In this document: in pieces, positions 9,096 to 17,503 of the stretch | How the letters are laid out: each line of letters opens with the position of its first letter | Numbering within the stretch: position 1 is the stretch's first letter | Origin: an uncultured Bacteroides sp. | GTDB taxonomy: Bacteria > Bacteroidota > Bacteroidia > Bacteroidales > Bacteroidaceae | Assembly (NCBI RefSeq): GCF_963677945.1 | Contig: NZ_OY782578.1 | Coordinates: forward strand, 806,001 to 870,000 | Direction of reading: 5' to 3' | Length of the DNA: 64,000 bases | Notes under the pieces: model-generated | Seen by the model: only the letters and a program-made list of their open reading frames with translations | Databases searched by the model: none | Told to the model about the DNA's origin: nothing | Translations under genes and position numbers: made by a program

Positions 9096-9461
9096 TTAAT
9101 CTAATGTTTCATCACCTGATTCTCCTGTGCGTACACGAATAGAACCAACAGTATCAATTACAAAAATTTTCCCATCACCACTTTTCCCGGTTTGATTTGC
9201 CTTGATGATTGTTTCTACAGCCAGATCTTTCTTCTCGTCGGTAACCACAAGCGTAATCATTCTTTTGGATTTCAGACGAGGCATCTCCGAGATCAGTTCA
9301 TGATGTTCAGGATCTACGTAAGCCGCCTTTTCCAGATCGCCGTGTCCTTTTCCGCGGCCCAGAACAGGCATGGCGGTGAACGACGGCAATCCTGCTTCCG
9401 AAAGAGCGATCTTTGTGTCACTCATCTTGGCAATGCGAATCATTGCTAATATTAGTTTCAT
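9096..9461 (-). CDS. nifI2: PII-like nitrogenase switch-off regulator NifI2
   Basis: GlnB-family protein of 121 residues. In methanogens NifI1 and NifI2 form a complex that binds dinitrogenase and blocks it when ammonium is present, relieved by 2-oxoglutarate; the same role is inferred here. The PII core is visible in the VLGRGKGHGD segment leading into an enlarged T-loop (about 37-62) and the B-loop GKSGDGKIFVIDT near 93-105. The longer T-loop and second position after nifI1 identify it as NifI2. It lies between nifI1 (20 nt) and nifD (14 nt), the usual place in this nitrogenase group. Confidence 0.92.
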   Translation of the reverse strand: MKLILAMIRIAKMSDTKIALSEAGLPSFTAMPVLGRGKGHGDLEKAAYVDPEHHELISEMPRLKSKRMITLVVTDEKKDLAVETIIKANQTGKSGDGKIFVIDTVGSIRVRTGESGDETLD

Positions 9462-9481
9462 AATTCCTAGTCTCGTTTGAT

Positions 9482-9808
9482 TTATACTTCTTTTCTACCG
9501 CTGGAGATGGTGTAGGTTTCTTCTACCGGAGTAACGAATATCTTTCCGTCGCCAAACTGTCCTTTTTCTCCTGAACGGGCAGCTTCCATGATTGTTTCAA
9601 TAACAAAATCCTTATCTTTTTCAGGAATTACAATCATTAAAAGGTCTTTGGGCAATTCGTCATAAGTAACATTTCCTACTTTAAGACCGCGCTGTTTACC
9701 GCGACCGAATACTGATAGTTTTGTTACTGCGGGGAAACCTGCATCGAATAATGCTTTCATTACTACGGATGACTTCTCTGGGCGAACAATAGCTCTTAAT
9801 AAATACAT
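9482..9808 (-). CDS. nifI1: PII-like nitrogenase switch-off regulator NifI1
   Basis: GlnB-family protein of 108 residues, first of the NifI pair that controls dinitrogenase activity after translation. The PII fold shows in the N-terminal strand (MYLLRAIVRPEK), the SVFGRGKQRGL segment before a short T-loop, and the B-loop GQFGDGKIFVTP near 84-95. The T-loop lacks the uridylylated Tyr context of general GlnB, as in other NifI1. It lies 21 nt after nifH and 20 nt before nifI2, so inhibitor and target are made from one transcript. Confidence 0.92.
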   Translation of the reverse strand: MYLLRAIVRPEKSSVVMKALFDAGFPAVTKLSVFGRGKQRGLKVGNVTYDELPKDLLMIVIPEKDKDFVIETIMEAARSGEKGQFGDGKIFVTPVEETYTISSGRKEV

Positions 9809-9829
9809 ATAAATATCCTCCTTTATTTA

Positions 9830-10684
<855 letters not shown>

Positions 10685-10697
10685 TTATAAGATTATA

Positions 10698-10713
10698 AAC
10701 AGAAAGCGTGCCA
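10698..10713 (-). promoter_or_regulatory. Sigma-54-like promoter of nifHI1I2DK
   Basis: Minus strand TGGCACG-N4-CTGTT: the -24 element matches the sigma-54 consensus 7/7, spacing is exact, and the -12 element has GT instead of GC (3/5). The start of transcription would be near 10688, about 34 nt before the nifH ATG. A TATAAT-like sequence follows, as at nifE. Confidence 0.65.
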
Positions 10714-10848
10714 AAGCTGAACGGAGCTCTCAATGATGAGTCTTTGTATTGATGCTAATTTGCTGATTAATAATAGTGTATGTGGGGTGAAAATAAATGA
10801 GAATAATATGAGAGATAAGAAAACGCCTTTTTAAAATGAGAGATTTTT

Positions 10849-10884
10849 CTTACATAAATGTAGGGAAATACACCAAAATGTAGG
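10849..10884. promoter_or_regulatory. Palindromic upstream activator-like site, nifH, plus extra half-site
   Basis: CTTACATAAATGTAGG at 10849-10864 is an inverted repeat with 2-bp spacer; a further half-site AAATGTAGG ends at 10884, 20 bp later, next to the modC stop codon. The palindrome is 136 bp upstream of the -24 element. Its inner 12 bases ACATAAATGTAG also occur, on the other strand, upstream of mop (15362-15373), and the nifE site differs by one base. Confidence 0.55.
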
Positions 10885-10885
10885 A

Positions 10886-11626
10886 TTATTGCCCCAGAAA
10901 AAGTTCACTGAGAGCAGAAATTTCACCAAGAAATTGAGCATAATTTTGAAAGGACCCGGCACTGAATATTTCTTTTGGGTGACCTTGTGATAATACTCTA
11001 CCGTTCTTTATGGTCATTACCGACGAAGCCAGGGTGCAGACCTCGTTCACATCGTGGCTTACGAGTATAGTAATTGTGTTTAGCAGCAAGTGTGCTTTGC
11101 GAATTTCGTGTTGCAGAGCAGTGCGCATTTCAAAATCAAGTGCCGATAATGGTTCATCCAACAGCAAAAGGTTGGGCTTTGCCGCTAATGCTCTGGCCAG
11201 TGCCACTCTTTGCCTTTGCCCACCGGATAGTTGTGTAGGCTTTTGCTTCCTCAATGCAATGAGATCGAATAACTCCATAAGCTCTTCTATAGCCTCAGTG
11301 TCTTTTTCTTTTTGTGCAAACCTGATATTACCTTCCACACTCATATTAGGAAAGAGAGCGTAGTCCTGGAACATATATCCTACGTTACGTAGCTGGGGAG
11401 AGAGGTTTATTTTCTTGTCGGAGTCGAACCAAACAGTATCATTGTACACTATGCGGCCTTTAGAAGGAGTGGTAAGTCCGGCAAGAATTCTCAGCAGGGT
11501 TGTTTTTCCCGAACCCGAATGACCGAAGAGGCAAAGTAATTCCCTGTCTGCTATCTCAGAAGAGATTTTAAGTGTCTTTTTTCCTTCCGAAGTAAGCATC
11601 GGACGTTCTATATCTATTTTCAGCAT
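10886..11626 (-). CDS. modC: Molybdate ABC transporter ATP-binding protein ModC, short form
   Basis: Energises molybdate import through ModB. Walker A GHSGSGKTT is at 35-43, the ABC signature LSGGQRQR at 133-140, Walker B LLLLDEP at 153-159, and the switch His in VSHDVNE near 190. At 246 residues it ends just after the nucleotide-binding domain, so it lacks the C-terminal TOBE/Mop domain that senses molybdate in the long (about 350-residue) ModC; a separate Mop protein is encoded upstream at 15021-15227. It starts 7 nt after modB. Sulfate or tungstate import cannot be excluded from ModC alone, but modA, modB, modE and the nif neighbours support molybdate. Confidence 0.88.
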   Translation of the reverse strand: MLKIDIERPMLTSEGKKTLKISSEIADRELLCLFGHSGSGKTTLLRILAGLTTPSKGRIVYNDTVWFDSDKKINLSPQLRNVGYMFQDYALFPNMSVEGNIRFAQKEKDTEAIEELMELFDLIALRKQKPTQLSGGQRQRVALARALAAKPNLLLLDEPLSALDFEMRTALQHEIRKAHLLLNTITILVSHDVNEVCTLASSVMTIKNGRVLSQGHPKEIFSAGSFQNYAQFLGEISALSELFLGQ

Positions 11627-11633
11627 AATTCCT

Positions 11634-12320
11634 TTAAAGTGTTTTCTTGTTGCCGTTTATACTGTATATAACAGTTAGTATAACCATTGAAACAATGAAT
11701 AATACAAATGAATATTTGTTTGCCGTGTCGTAATTAAGTGATTGTACTTCATCATAAATGGCAATGGAGGCTACTCTTGTTTCTCCGGGCATGTTTCCTC
11801 CTACCATTATTACAACTCCAAACTCACCGATGCAGTGAGCAAAGGTCATTGCAACTGCCGTTATAATGGAAGGTTTCATGTTGGGAATAAGAACTCTTGT
11901 AAAGGTAGTGAAGAATGATTTTCCCAAGGTATATGATGCTTCCCTGTAACTTCGGGGAATGCTTGCAAAGCCGTTTTGTAAAGGCTGAACCATAAACGGC
12001 AGACTAAAAAGCACACTAGCCACTAATATTCCCTCAAAACTAAATGCCAGGCGGAGGTTTAGTGTATGCTCCAGAAAATGCCCAATGACATTTTGCGGAC
12101 TGTAAGCAACCAGCATGTAAAAGCCCAGCACGGTAGGGGGCAACACAAGTGGCATGCTGATGAGTGCTTCTATTAATGGCTTAAACCGAAACCGCTTGTA
12201 TGCCAGCCAATAGCCCAGAGGTAAGCCTATGATAAGAAGTATTACAGTAGTAATTGTAGCCAGCTTACCTGTAAGAAGAAGGGTTTGTAGAAAATCATCG
12301 TTCATATTATGTATATTCAA
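11634..12320 (-). CDS. modB: Molybdate ABC transporter permease ModB
   Basis: Inner-membrane permease of 228 residues with about five or six hydrophobic segments. The ABC-permease EAA loop is seen in EASYTLGKSFFTTFTRVLIP, and the segment SMPLVLPPTVLGFYMLVAY is characteristic of ModB. It pairs with modC 7 nt downstream. The 179 bp between modA and modB are long for one operon and contain a strong inverted repeat (12428-12459), so modBC may have its own control in addition to read-through from modA. Confidence 0.9.
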   Translation of the reverse strand: MNIHNMNDDFLQTLLLTGKLATITTVILLIIGLPLGYWLAYKRFRFKPLIEALISMPLVLPPTVLGFYMLVAYSPQNVIGHFLEHTLNLRLAFSFEGILVASVLFSLPFMVQPLQNGFASIPRSYREASYTLGKSFFTTFTRVLIPNMKPSIITAVAMTFAHCIGEFGVVIMVGGNMPGETRVASIAIYDEVQSLNYDTANKYSFVLFIVSMVILTVIYSINGNKKTL

Positions 12321-12427
12321 TTAAATAAGTTAGTCAAAGTTTGGGGTTAGCTAAGCATAAATAACCTGAAAGAATGTTTTATTAATGTACAGCAAATTTT
12401 TAAATAATGTACCCTTATTATAATTTA

Positions 12428-12459
12428 GGTGTACACTAAATTAAATACTAGTGTACACC
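12428..12459. promoter_or_regulatory. Inverted repeat with two GTGTACAC boxes upstream of modB
   Basis: Perfect 11-bp arms GGTGTACACTA / TAGTGTACACC separated by 10 bp, so two GTGTACAC palindromes lie 22 bp (two helix turns) apart. Two further TGTAC half-boxes (near 12384 and 12408) lie between this repeat and modB. It looks like a cooperative operator for modBC; a transcriptional terminator after modA is less likely because no T-run follows the repeat on the minus strand. Confidence 0.5.
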
Positions 12460-12499
12460 AATCTGAAAATATATACCGAGACATCACTCTAATGCTCCT

Positions 12500-13246
12500 T
12501 TAACGAGGAACTGAGTATCCGTACTTTTCCCAATAAGCTTTGGTTCTAGGCGATAGAACATAAGCCATGAATTTGCTTGTTTCGGTGTTTCTTACTGCCG
12601 TCTTAATAAGAATGCAGGCTTGCTCTACCGGAGTATAAAGTTTAGGATCTACAATATAATATGTCCCTTTTCCTTTCATCTCCGGAGCCAAGGCAAGTGA
12701 GAGGGCTACAAACCCAATCTCTGCATTACCGGTAAAGGCAAACTGAGCAGCCTGCGAGATATTATCGCCAATTACAATCTTTGATTTCAATGATTCATAA
12801 AGTCCCATCTTTTTAAGTAGCTCGAATGAACGCTCACCATAAGGAGCTGTTTCCGGTTTGGCTATGGCTATTTTCTTTATAGCTGGGTTTTTCAATACCG
12901 AAAGTCCTTTAGTTACATCCAATGAAGTGCTGTATATGGCCAGTTTTCCGTAGGCATAAGTCTTCATGGCTCCCCAGGCAACCCCTTTTGCTTTCAGTTT
13001 CAATGGGAACTCATTGTCGGCAGCCATAAAGAAATCGAAAGAGGCACCGTTGAGAATCTGCTGAACCAATGTACCCGAACTGCCGAATGTGATGTTGATC
13101 TTAGCTTTGGGATGCTCTTTTTCGTACTGTGCTTTTATATCCTCCAGCACATAACGGAGGTTTGCAGCAGCGGCAACATTTACTTTCTGAGCTTGTGCAA
13201 GGATACATACCAGTATCAGTGTCACGGTTATAATCGTTCTTTTCAT
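12500..13246 (-). CDS. modA: Molybdate ABC transporter substrate-binding protein ModA
   Basis: Periplasmic oxyanion-binding protein that delivers molybdate to ModBC. The 248-residue precursor has a cleavable signal peptide (about 1-19, ending AQA) with no lipobox cysteine. The ModA family pattern is clear: VAAAANLRYVLEDI at 24-37, TFGSSGTLVQQI at 53-64 with the oxyanion-binding serines, DFFMAADNEFP, and the C-terminal segment with the conserved PVEQACILIK. It is 18 nt downstream of the porin gene, so porin and ModA are co-transcribed. A preference for tungstate cannot be ruled out. Confidence 0.93.
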   Translation of the reverse strand: MKRTIITVTLILVCILAQAQKVNVAAAANLRYVLEDIKAQYEKEHPKAKINITFGSSGTLVQQILNGASFDFFMAADNEFPLKLKAKGVAWGAMKTYAYGKLAIYSTSLDVTKGLSVLKNPAIKKIAIAKPETAPYGERSFELLKKMGLYESLKSKIVIGDNISQAAQFAFTGNAEIGFVALSLALAPEMKGKGTYYIVDPKLYTPVEQACILIKTAVRNTETSKFMAYVLSPRTKAYWEKYGYSVPR

Positions 13247-13264
13247 GAGATTGAGTTTTATATT

Positions 13265-14560
13265 TTATTTATCGGTAAAAATAGATTTCAGATAAGAAGG
13301 AGAGACTGTGAGCATTACATATCCCCATTGTGGAAAGCGGGTTTTGGCATCGGCGGTCATGCCTTTTGCTATGCGAGTGTTGTCGTTTGCAAAGTAGGTG
13401 CTCCAGCCAACTTGTAGTTTACTCCATTCATTGAGTTTGTAGTTAAGGCAAAGATCTAACTCCGAACCAAGTGATTTGCCAATATTCTGACTATTGCTTG
13501 TCATGTCTTTACTGGAACTGAATACGTGAAATGCACCTTCAATGCTGGTTGTTTTACTTACTTTAGCATTTACACTGCCGTAGTAATCAAGCAGACCTGC
13601 GCTAAGAGGTGTTGACCAATATTCCATGGAACCATTAAAACTGTGATTTGAGCCATAAAGCTTTCTAAAATTTTTCTGCTTTCCGTCAGTTTTGTTATCA
13701 TCTCCCGACAGGTAATCTGTACCTAAACTGGTTGTAATTGCAGAAGATATTTTGTAGTTTAACTTCACTGCCGCCATGCTACCTCTCAAATCATCGCCGG
13801 TTTGATTTTTCCCTGCCTGAAAGTAGGCAGTAGCAAGTGCGGAAAATGGTTTTGTCTCATTGCCATATTTCAGATTACCGCCTAATGTATATCCGTGATT
13901 CATATTAACCTTTGTACCGTATTTAGTAGCATCTGTGGTAGGCTGCATGCCTTCGTCTACAGCAATGGCGGAAAGAGTCAGATCTTTCGCAATTCCTTTA
14001 GACAACCAAAGTAAACCCATGTACCGGTATTTGGCCCCATTAGTATAAACAGTTTCCGAAGAAATGGCAGAAGTATTGTTATAAGCAAAACCCAAATGGG
14101 CCTGAAAGTCATTTACATTGTACTTGAACAGAGCCATATCGTGAGAATTACCCGTATTACTCCAGTTGGAAGCCGAGAACAAACGGCCATCATCATAAGT
14201 CAAAGCCTGGCGACCTACTTTAGCCGAGCCTCCCGGCATTAATAAAAACTCAGCCCATGCTTCAAACACTCCCAGTGTAGCAGTCTCTGAACTAGGTGCT
14301 GTTTTACCGTAAGTGCGCGAATCCTGAATAGTAAACTGGGTCTTCAGAACTGCAGAAGTAAAGGTTGCCCCCAAACGTGTACGCTGAATTGCAAAAATAC
14401 CCGGATCATTACTGTCCGATAATGGGGCGCCGAAACCATCTCTATACTCTACCCTGGGTCTGAATTCCCCATCAATAGCTACTGTCTGTGCATTCATCTT
14501 ACACGCACAGACAGTTGCAGCAATTGTTATCCAAAAACATTTTTTACCTAATACCTTCAT
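13265..14560 (-). CDS. Outer-membrane beta-barrel porin of the mod operon
   Basis: A 431-residue precursor with signal peptide (about 1-24, cleaved after MNAQ) and a barrel-like alternation of hydrophobic and polar residues to the end. The N-terminal region (GEFRPRVEYRDG, RTRLGATFTS, AWAEFLLMPGGSAKVGRQAL) resembles alginate-export/AlgE-type porins. It sits between modE and modA, 18 nt before modA, and is preceded by two ModE-like operators. From this context it is inferred to let molybdate cross the outer membrane; the sequence alone does not show the substrate. TonB dependence is not indicated because there is no plug or TonB box. Confidence 0.8.
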   Translation of the reverse strand: MKVLGKKCFWITIAATVCACKMNAQTVAIDGEFRPRVEYRDGFGAPLSDSNDPGIFAIQRTRLGATFTSAVLKTQFTIQDSRTYGKTAPSSETATLGVFEAWAEFLLMPGGSAKVGRQALTYDDGRLFSASNWSNTGNSHDMALFKYNVNDFQAHLGFAYNNTSAISSETVYTNGAKYRYMGLLWLSKGIAKDLTLSAIAVDEGMQPTTDATKYGTKVNMNHGYTLGGNLKYGNETKPFSALATAYFQAGKNQTGDDLRGSMAAVKLNYKISSAITTSLGTDYLSGDDNKTDGKQKNFRKLYGSNHSFNGSMEYWSTPLSAGLLDYYGSVNAKVSKTTSIEGAFHVFSSSKDMTSNSQNIGKSLGSELDLCLNYKLNEWSKLQVGWSTYFANDNTRIAKGMTADAKTRFPQWGYVMLTVSPSYLKSIFTDK

Positions 14561-14585
14561 AATACTAACTTTTAAAATAAATATC

Positions 14586-14609
14586 CGTTATCAAAAACAG
14601 AGAATAACG
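14586..14609. promoter_or_regulatory. ModE-like operator 1 upstream of the porin-modA unit
   Basis: CGTTAT-N12-ATAACG, a perfect inverted repeat of 24 bp. The outer CG pairs and AT-rich inner arms, with 24 bp end to end, have the same geometry as the E. coli ModE operator as I recall its consensus. It ends 26 bp before the porin ATG, so bound regulator would block transcription. Confidence 0.55.
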
Positions 14610-14623
14610 CTTCCTTAAAGGAA

Positions 14624-14651
14624 AGCGATATCCACCCTAAAGAATATCGCT
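14624..14651. promoter_or_regulatory. ModE-like operator 2 upstream of the porin-modA unit
   Basis: AGCGATAT-N12-ATATCGCT, perfect 8-bp arms. The CG-to-CG distance (14626-14649) is 24 bp, the same as operator 1, and the centres of the two sites are 40 bp apart. It ends 2 bp before the modE stop codon. A terminator hairpin is an alternative reading because AAAACAG-rich sequence lies beside it, but the identical geometry of the two sites favours an operator pair. Confidence 0.5.
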
Positions 14652-14653
14652 CC

Positions 14654-15031
14654 CTAAAAAAAACAGCTTTCTAATTCGCTGTTCGTTTGCTCTAATAGCT
14701 TAATGATTTCAATTTCATGCATGGCGTAGCTTTCAATGACCTTCATTCCGTAAGGGCTTATACTGCAACCACCTCCGTCTTTTCCTCCCTTTTGCCTTAT
14801 CACCACAGGAATGGGCGAGAGTCTATTCATCTTATCAATCAAATGCCAGGCGTGTTGGTAAGACATCTTCAGGCTCTTTGCTGCTGCATTGATAGATCCA
14901 TCTGTCAAAATCTGCTTTAATAACCGGTACTGGCTTTGGCCAATAAAGACTTCGTTATCCCGATAAATGGTAAGAAGGGCATCCATTGAGAATATTGAGC
15001 GATCCATGCGGCCTGGCGATTTAAATTCCAA
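14654..15031 (-). CDS. modE: ModE-type winged-helix regulator, DNA-binding domain only
   Basis: A 125-residue protein made only of the LysR-like winged helix-turn-helix of ModE: LLKQILTDGSINAAAKSLKMSYQHAWHLIDKMN (about 42-74), then the wing with RQKGGKDGGGCSISPYG. Full ModE has two more Mop domains for molybdate; these are absent. The upstream gene encodes a single Mop domain and overlaps this one by 11 nt in another frame, so the two may work together as a split sensor. Later in-frame starts (M9 at 15007, M16) are possible. Two ModE-like operators lie directly downstream, before the porin gene. Confidence 0.85.
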   Translation of the reverse strand: MEFKSPGRMDRSIFSMDALLTIYRDNEVFIGQSQYRLLKQILTDGSINAAAKSLKMSYQHAWHLIDKMNRLSPIPVVIRQKGGKDGGGCSISPYGMKVIESYAMHEIEIIKLLEQTNSELESCFF

Positions 15032-15227
15032 TCATCACTTCGGTAGATTTGAAGATAGCGAATGCTTCATCTCCTACCTTTATATTGAGCTCGCCAATAC
15101 TATCTACTGTGATTACTGAGACAATTGTGTTTCCTCCGCCAATGTCGAGTTTAACCTTTGCGGTAACAATACCCGGAACAATCTCTATTACCTTACCTTT
15201 AATTGTGTTTCTTGCGCTTAATAACAT
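15021..15227 (-). CDS. mop: Molybdate-binding Mop (molbindin/TOBE) protein
   Basis: A 68-residue single Mop domain: the start SARNTIKGKVIEIVPGIVTA and later VSVITVDSIGELNIKVGDEAFAIFKSTEVMI are the classical molbindin signature. Such proteins assemble as hexamers that store or buffer molybdate. It is the first gene of the mop-modE pair and sits 53 bp after a sigma-54-like promoter that resembles the nif promoters, which ties molybdate handling to nitrogen fixation. ModC here lacks its own Mop domain, so this protein may supply that function; that is an inference. Confidence 0.92.
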   Translation of the reverse strand: MLLSARNTIKGKVIEIVPGIVTAKVKLDIGGGNTIVSVITVDSIGELNIKVGDEAFAIFKSTEVMIGI

Positions 15228-15279
15228 AATCTTCTTTGTTTAAATGAGTATTAATCATCGTCTTTTCCGTGAAGAAGAA

Positions 15280-15295
15280 TACAAAGGTCGTGCCA
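15280..15295 (-). promoter_or_regulatory. Sigma-54-like promoter of mop-modE
   Basis: Minus strand TGGCACG-N4-TTGTA, 7/7 in the -24 element and 4/5 in the -12 element, with GT in place of GC as at nifH and nifE. Transcription would start near 15270, giving a leader of about 43 nt. Confidence 0.65.
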
Positions 15296-15361
15296 TAAAT
15301 TATAACTTTTTAATTATGAATGCTTTAACTATGAATGTAGCTTTTTAAGTTTTATTATTTA

Positions 15362-15373
15362 CTACATTTATGT
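15362..15373. promoter_or_regulatory. Palindromic upstream site, mop
   Basis: On the minus strand ACATAAATGTAG, identical over 12 bases to the core of the nifH upstream palindrome. It lies about 70 bp above the -24 element. An additional AATGTAG half-site is at 15334-15340. Confidence 0.45.
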
Positions 15374-15429
15374 GTCGTTTTTGGACTGTAGATTACTTTA
15401 TAGTCGGATTTGAAAGGTGCTTTAGAAAA

Positions 15430-15474
15430 GAAAAAAGCCTGTACAATTCCTTTTTTAAGGAACTGCACAGGCTT
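15430..15474 (-). terminator. Rho-independent terminator of metK
   Basis: An 18-bp stem (15435-15452 with 15457-15474, few mismatches) and a 4-nt loop lie 21 nt after the metK stop. On the minus strand it is followed by a T-run (TTTTTTC). Confidence 0.9.
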
Positions 15475-15494
15475 AGTATTAATTAATCTTTCGA

Positions 15495-16790
15495 CTAGTA
15501 TATGCCGAATTCTTCTTTTACTTTGTCGATATAATCGAGTTTTTCCCAGGTAAACAATTCTACTTCTACAGTCTTATCTTCCAGGTAACGTGAGTGGAAA
15601 TTCTTGGTAACAACCTTTGGAGTACGTCCCATGTGGCCGTAAGCAGCAGTTTCTGAATAGATAGGATTACGAAGTTTCAAACGATCTTCAATAGCTTTTG
15701 GACGAAGATCGAATATCTTATCAATTTTCTTAGCAATCTCCCCGTCAGTAATGTTCACATTGCTACGGTTATAAGTGTCTACATAAATATTGATAGGACG
15801 AGCCACACCAATAGCATAAGATATCTGAACGAGGATCTCATCGGCTACACCTGCAGCAACAAGATTCTTTGCAATGTGACGTGCTGCATAAGCTGCACTA
15901 CGGTCTACTTTGCTAGGGTCTTTTCCTGAGAAAGCACCACCACCGTGAGCACCTTTACCACCGTAAGTATCAACAATAATCTTACGTCCGGTTAATCCTG
16001 TATCTCCGTGAGGTCCGCCAATAACGAACTTTCCTGTTGGATTAACGTGGTAAGTAATAGCACCATTAAACAAGTCCAATACCTTTTTGTTATGAATAGA
16101 AGCAAAAACTCTAGGCATCAACACCTTTAATACGTCTTCGCGGATAACAGAAAGCATTTCTTCGTCGGCTTTCAATTGCGCTTCAGGAGAATCGTTTTCA
16201 GGTTTAACGAAATCATCGTGCTGAGTAGATACTACAATAGTATCAATACGCACAGGTTTTCCGTTATCATCATATTCTATTGTAACCTGACTTTTTGCAT
16301 CGGGACGGAGGTAAGTCATTTGCTTGCCTTCTTTTCTGATTTTAGCCAGAATATATAGTATTTTATGCGCAAGATCAAGAGATAAAGGCATGTAGTTTTC
16401 TGTTTCGTTGGTTGCATAACCAAACATCATTCCCTGGTCGCCAGCACCCTGTTCCATTGGGTCTGAACGTTCCACTCCACGATTGATATCAGGAGATTGT
16501 TCGTGAATAGCAGAAAATACGCCGCATGAGTTTCCTTCGAACATATACTCGCCTTTGGTATAACCAATTTTATTGATTACGCCACGAGCAACTTCTTGCA
16601 GATCAACATAAGCTTCAGATTTCACTTCACCCGCAAGTACTACTTGTCCTGTAGTAACGAGAGTTTCGCAAGCTACTTTAGAACTAGGATCGTAAGCCAA
16701 CAGTTCGTCAAGTACAGCATCCGATATTTGATCGGCTACTTTGTCGGGGTGTCCTTCAGACACCGATTCGGATGTGAATAAATATCCCAT
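15495..16790 (-). CDS. metK: S-adenosylmethionine synthetase MetK
   Basis: Makes S-adenosylmethionine from methionine and ATP. The 431-residue protein has the ATP motif [17 protein letters not shown] near 14-30, the [11 protein letters not shown] and [10 protein letters not shown] loop segments, and the [19 protein letters not shown] phosphate-binding motif; this is the somewhat longer Bacteroidetes form. It is a single-gene unit: a promoter and a probable SAM-II riboswitch lie upstream and a strong terminator downstream. High SAM would thus repress it. Confidence 0.98.
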   Translation of the reverse strand: MGYLFTSESVSEGHPDKVADQISDAVLDELLAYDPSSKVACETLVTTGQVVLAGEVKSEAYVDLQEVARGVINKIGYTKGEYMFEGNSCGVFSAIHEQSPDINRGVERSDPMEQGAGDQGMMFGYATNETENYMPLSLDLAHKILYILAKIRKEGKQMTYLRPDAKSQVTIEYDDNGKPVRIDTIVVSTQHDDFVKPENDSPEAQLKADEEMLSVIREDVLKVLMPRVFASIHNKKVLDLFNGAITYHVNPTGKFVIGGPHGDTGLTGRKIIVDTYGGKGAHGGGAFSGKDPSKVDRSAAYAARHIAKNLVAAGVADEILVQISYAIGVARPINIYVDTYNRSNVNITDGEIAKKIDKIFDLRPKAIEDRLKLRNPIYSETAAYGHMGRTPKVVTKNFHSRYLEDKTVEVELFTWEKLDYIDKVKEEFGIY

Positions 16791-16898
16791 GGATAAATAA
16801 AGTTTTAGATTGACGGATTTTTAGTTCGTCTGTTTATACTAAATAAATATTCTGAAAAGGGATTGATTCGGAAGGAAGAAACGCGATAAATAAGCTAT

Positions 16899-16948
16899 TA
16901 TTTAGCATTTTTTACTGTGGTTGCAAGCTGCCCAAATCTTTCCACATT
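16899..16948 (-). ncRNA. SAM-II type riboswitch upstream of metK
   Basis: On the minus strand the leader shows P1 arms TGTGG (16946-16942) and CCACA (16920-16916), an enclosed loop with GATTTG and GCTTGCAA, then AAAAAATGCTAAA ending near 16901. The order GAUUU, GCAA, closing P1, A-rich linker and GCUAAA is that of SAM-II pseudoknot riboswitches, which are known from Bacteroidetes methionine genes. It begins right after the predicted transcription start and about 110 nt before the metK ATG, so the switch likely acts over the following leader. Recognised from memory of the motif, not by a covariance model. Confidence 0.7.
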
Positions 16949-16959
16949 TAATTATGATG

Positions 16960-16967
16960 CAAATGTA
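16960..16967 (-). promoter_or_regulatory. Primary-sigma -7 element of metK
   Basis: TACATTTG on the minus strand fits Bacteroidetes TAnnTTTG. The start would be near 16953, directly in front of the riboswitch fold; no clear -33 TTTG is seen. Confidence 0.6.
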
Positions 16968-17023
16968 TAGCTTATTTCCTGAGTTTTGTTCTTTTAGCTG
17001 TATAAATTTTAAGACTTTAACAC

Positions 17024-17491
17024 TCATAAAGACAATTCATCATAGAAAGATTGAACAGTTTTCTCTGTACCGGGGATCACAAGTTCCGGAGCAATTTCCC
17101 AAAGCGGCTTCATCACAAAGAGCCTTTCGGTCATAAGTGGATGAGGAATGGTTAAGTTTTCAGTACACAGAATGAGGTCATCATATAGAAGAATATCAAT
17201 ATCGATAACTCTGTCACTATAGGTTCCGTTAACTGATTTTTTATTTCTGCCAATCTCTTTTTCAATCTTCTGAGTCTCTTCCATTAGTTGAAGAGGATAA
17301 ATTGATGTTTCTGAACAAACAACTGCGTTGAGAAAAGAGTTTGTAGATTCAAATCCCCAGGGTTCAGAAGCATAAAAAGCGGATTGGGAAATAACTCTCC
17401 CAATCCGCTCTCTTATTTTATCAATAGCAAGACACAGGTTTTTCTCTTTATCGCCCAGATTTGTACCTAAACCGAAATAAACCAGTGCCAT
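17024..17491 (-). CDS. folK: 2-amino-4-hydroxy-6-hydroxymethyldihydropteridine pyrophosphokinase FolK
   Basis: Transfers pyrophosphate from ATP to the pterin alcohol in folate synthesis. The 155-residue protein has the HPPK pattern: FGLGTNLGDKEKNL at 6-19, SEPWGFESTNSFLNAVV near 42-58, the magnesium-binding RVIDIDILLYDD near 94-105 and IPHPLMTERLFVMKPL near 114-129. It is the last gene of the ftsX-to-folK minus-strand block, 12 nt after queA. Confidence 0.96.
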   Translation of the reverse strand: MALVYFGLGTNLGDKEKNLCLAIDKIRERIGRVISQSAFYASEPWGFESTNSFLNAVVCSETSIYPLQLMEETQKIEKEIGRNKKSVNGTYSDRVIDIDILLYDDLILCTENLTIPHPLMTERLFVMKPLWEIAPELVIPGTEKTVQSFYDELSL

Positions 17492-17503
17492 TGTTTTGTT
17501 AAA

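Noticed and set aside
14654-15227. Frameshifted single ModE gene
   Set aside because: The Mop part precedes the HTH part, opposite to fused ModE, and both frames have complete domain ends; two genes fit better.
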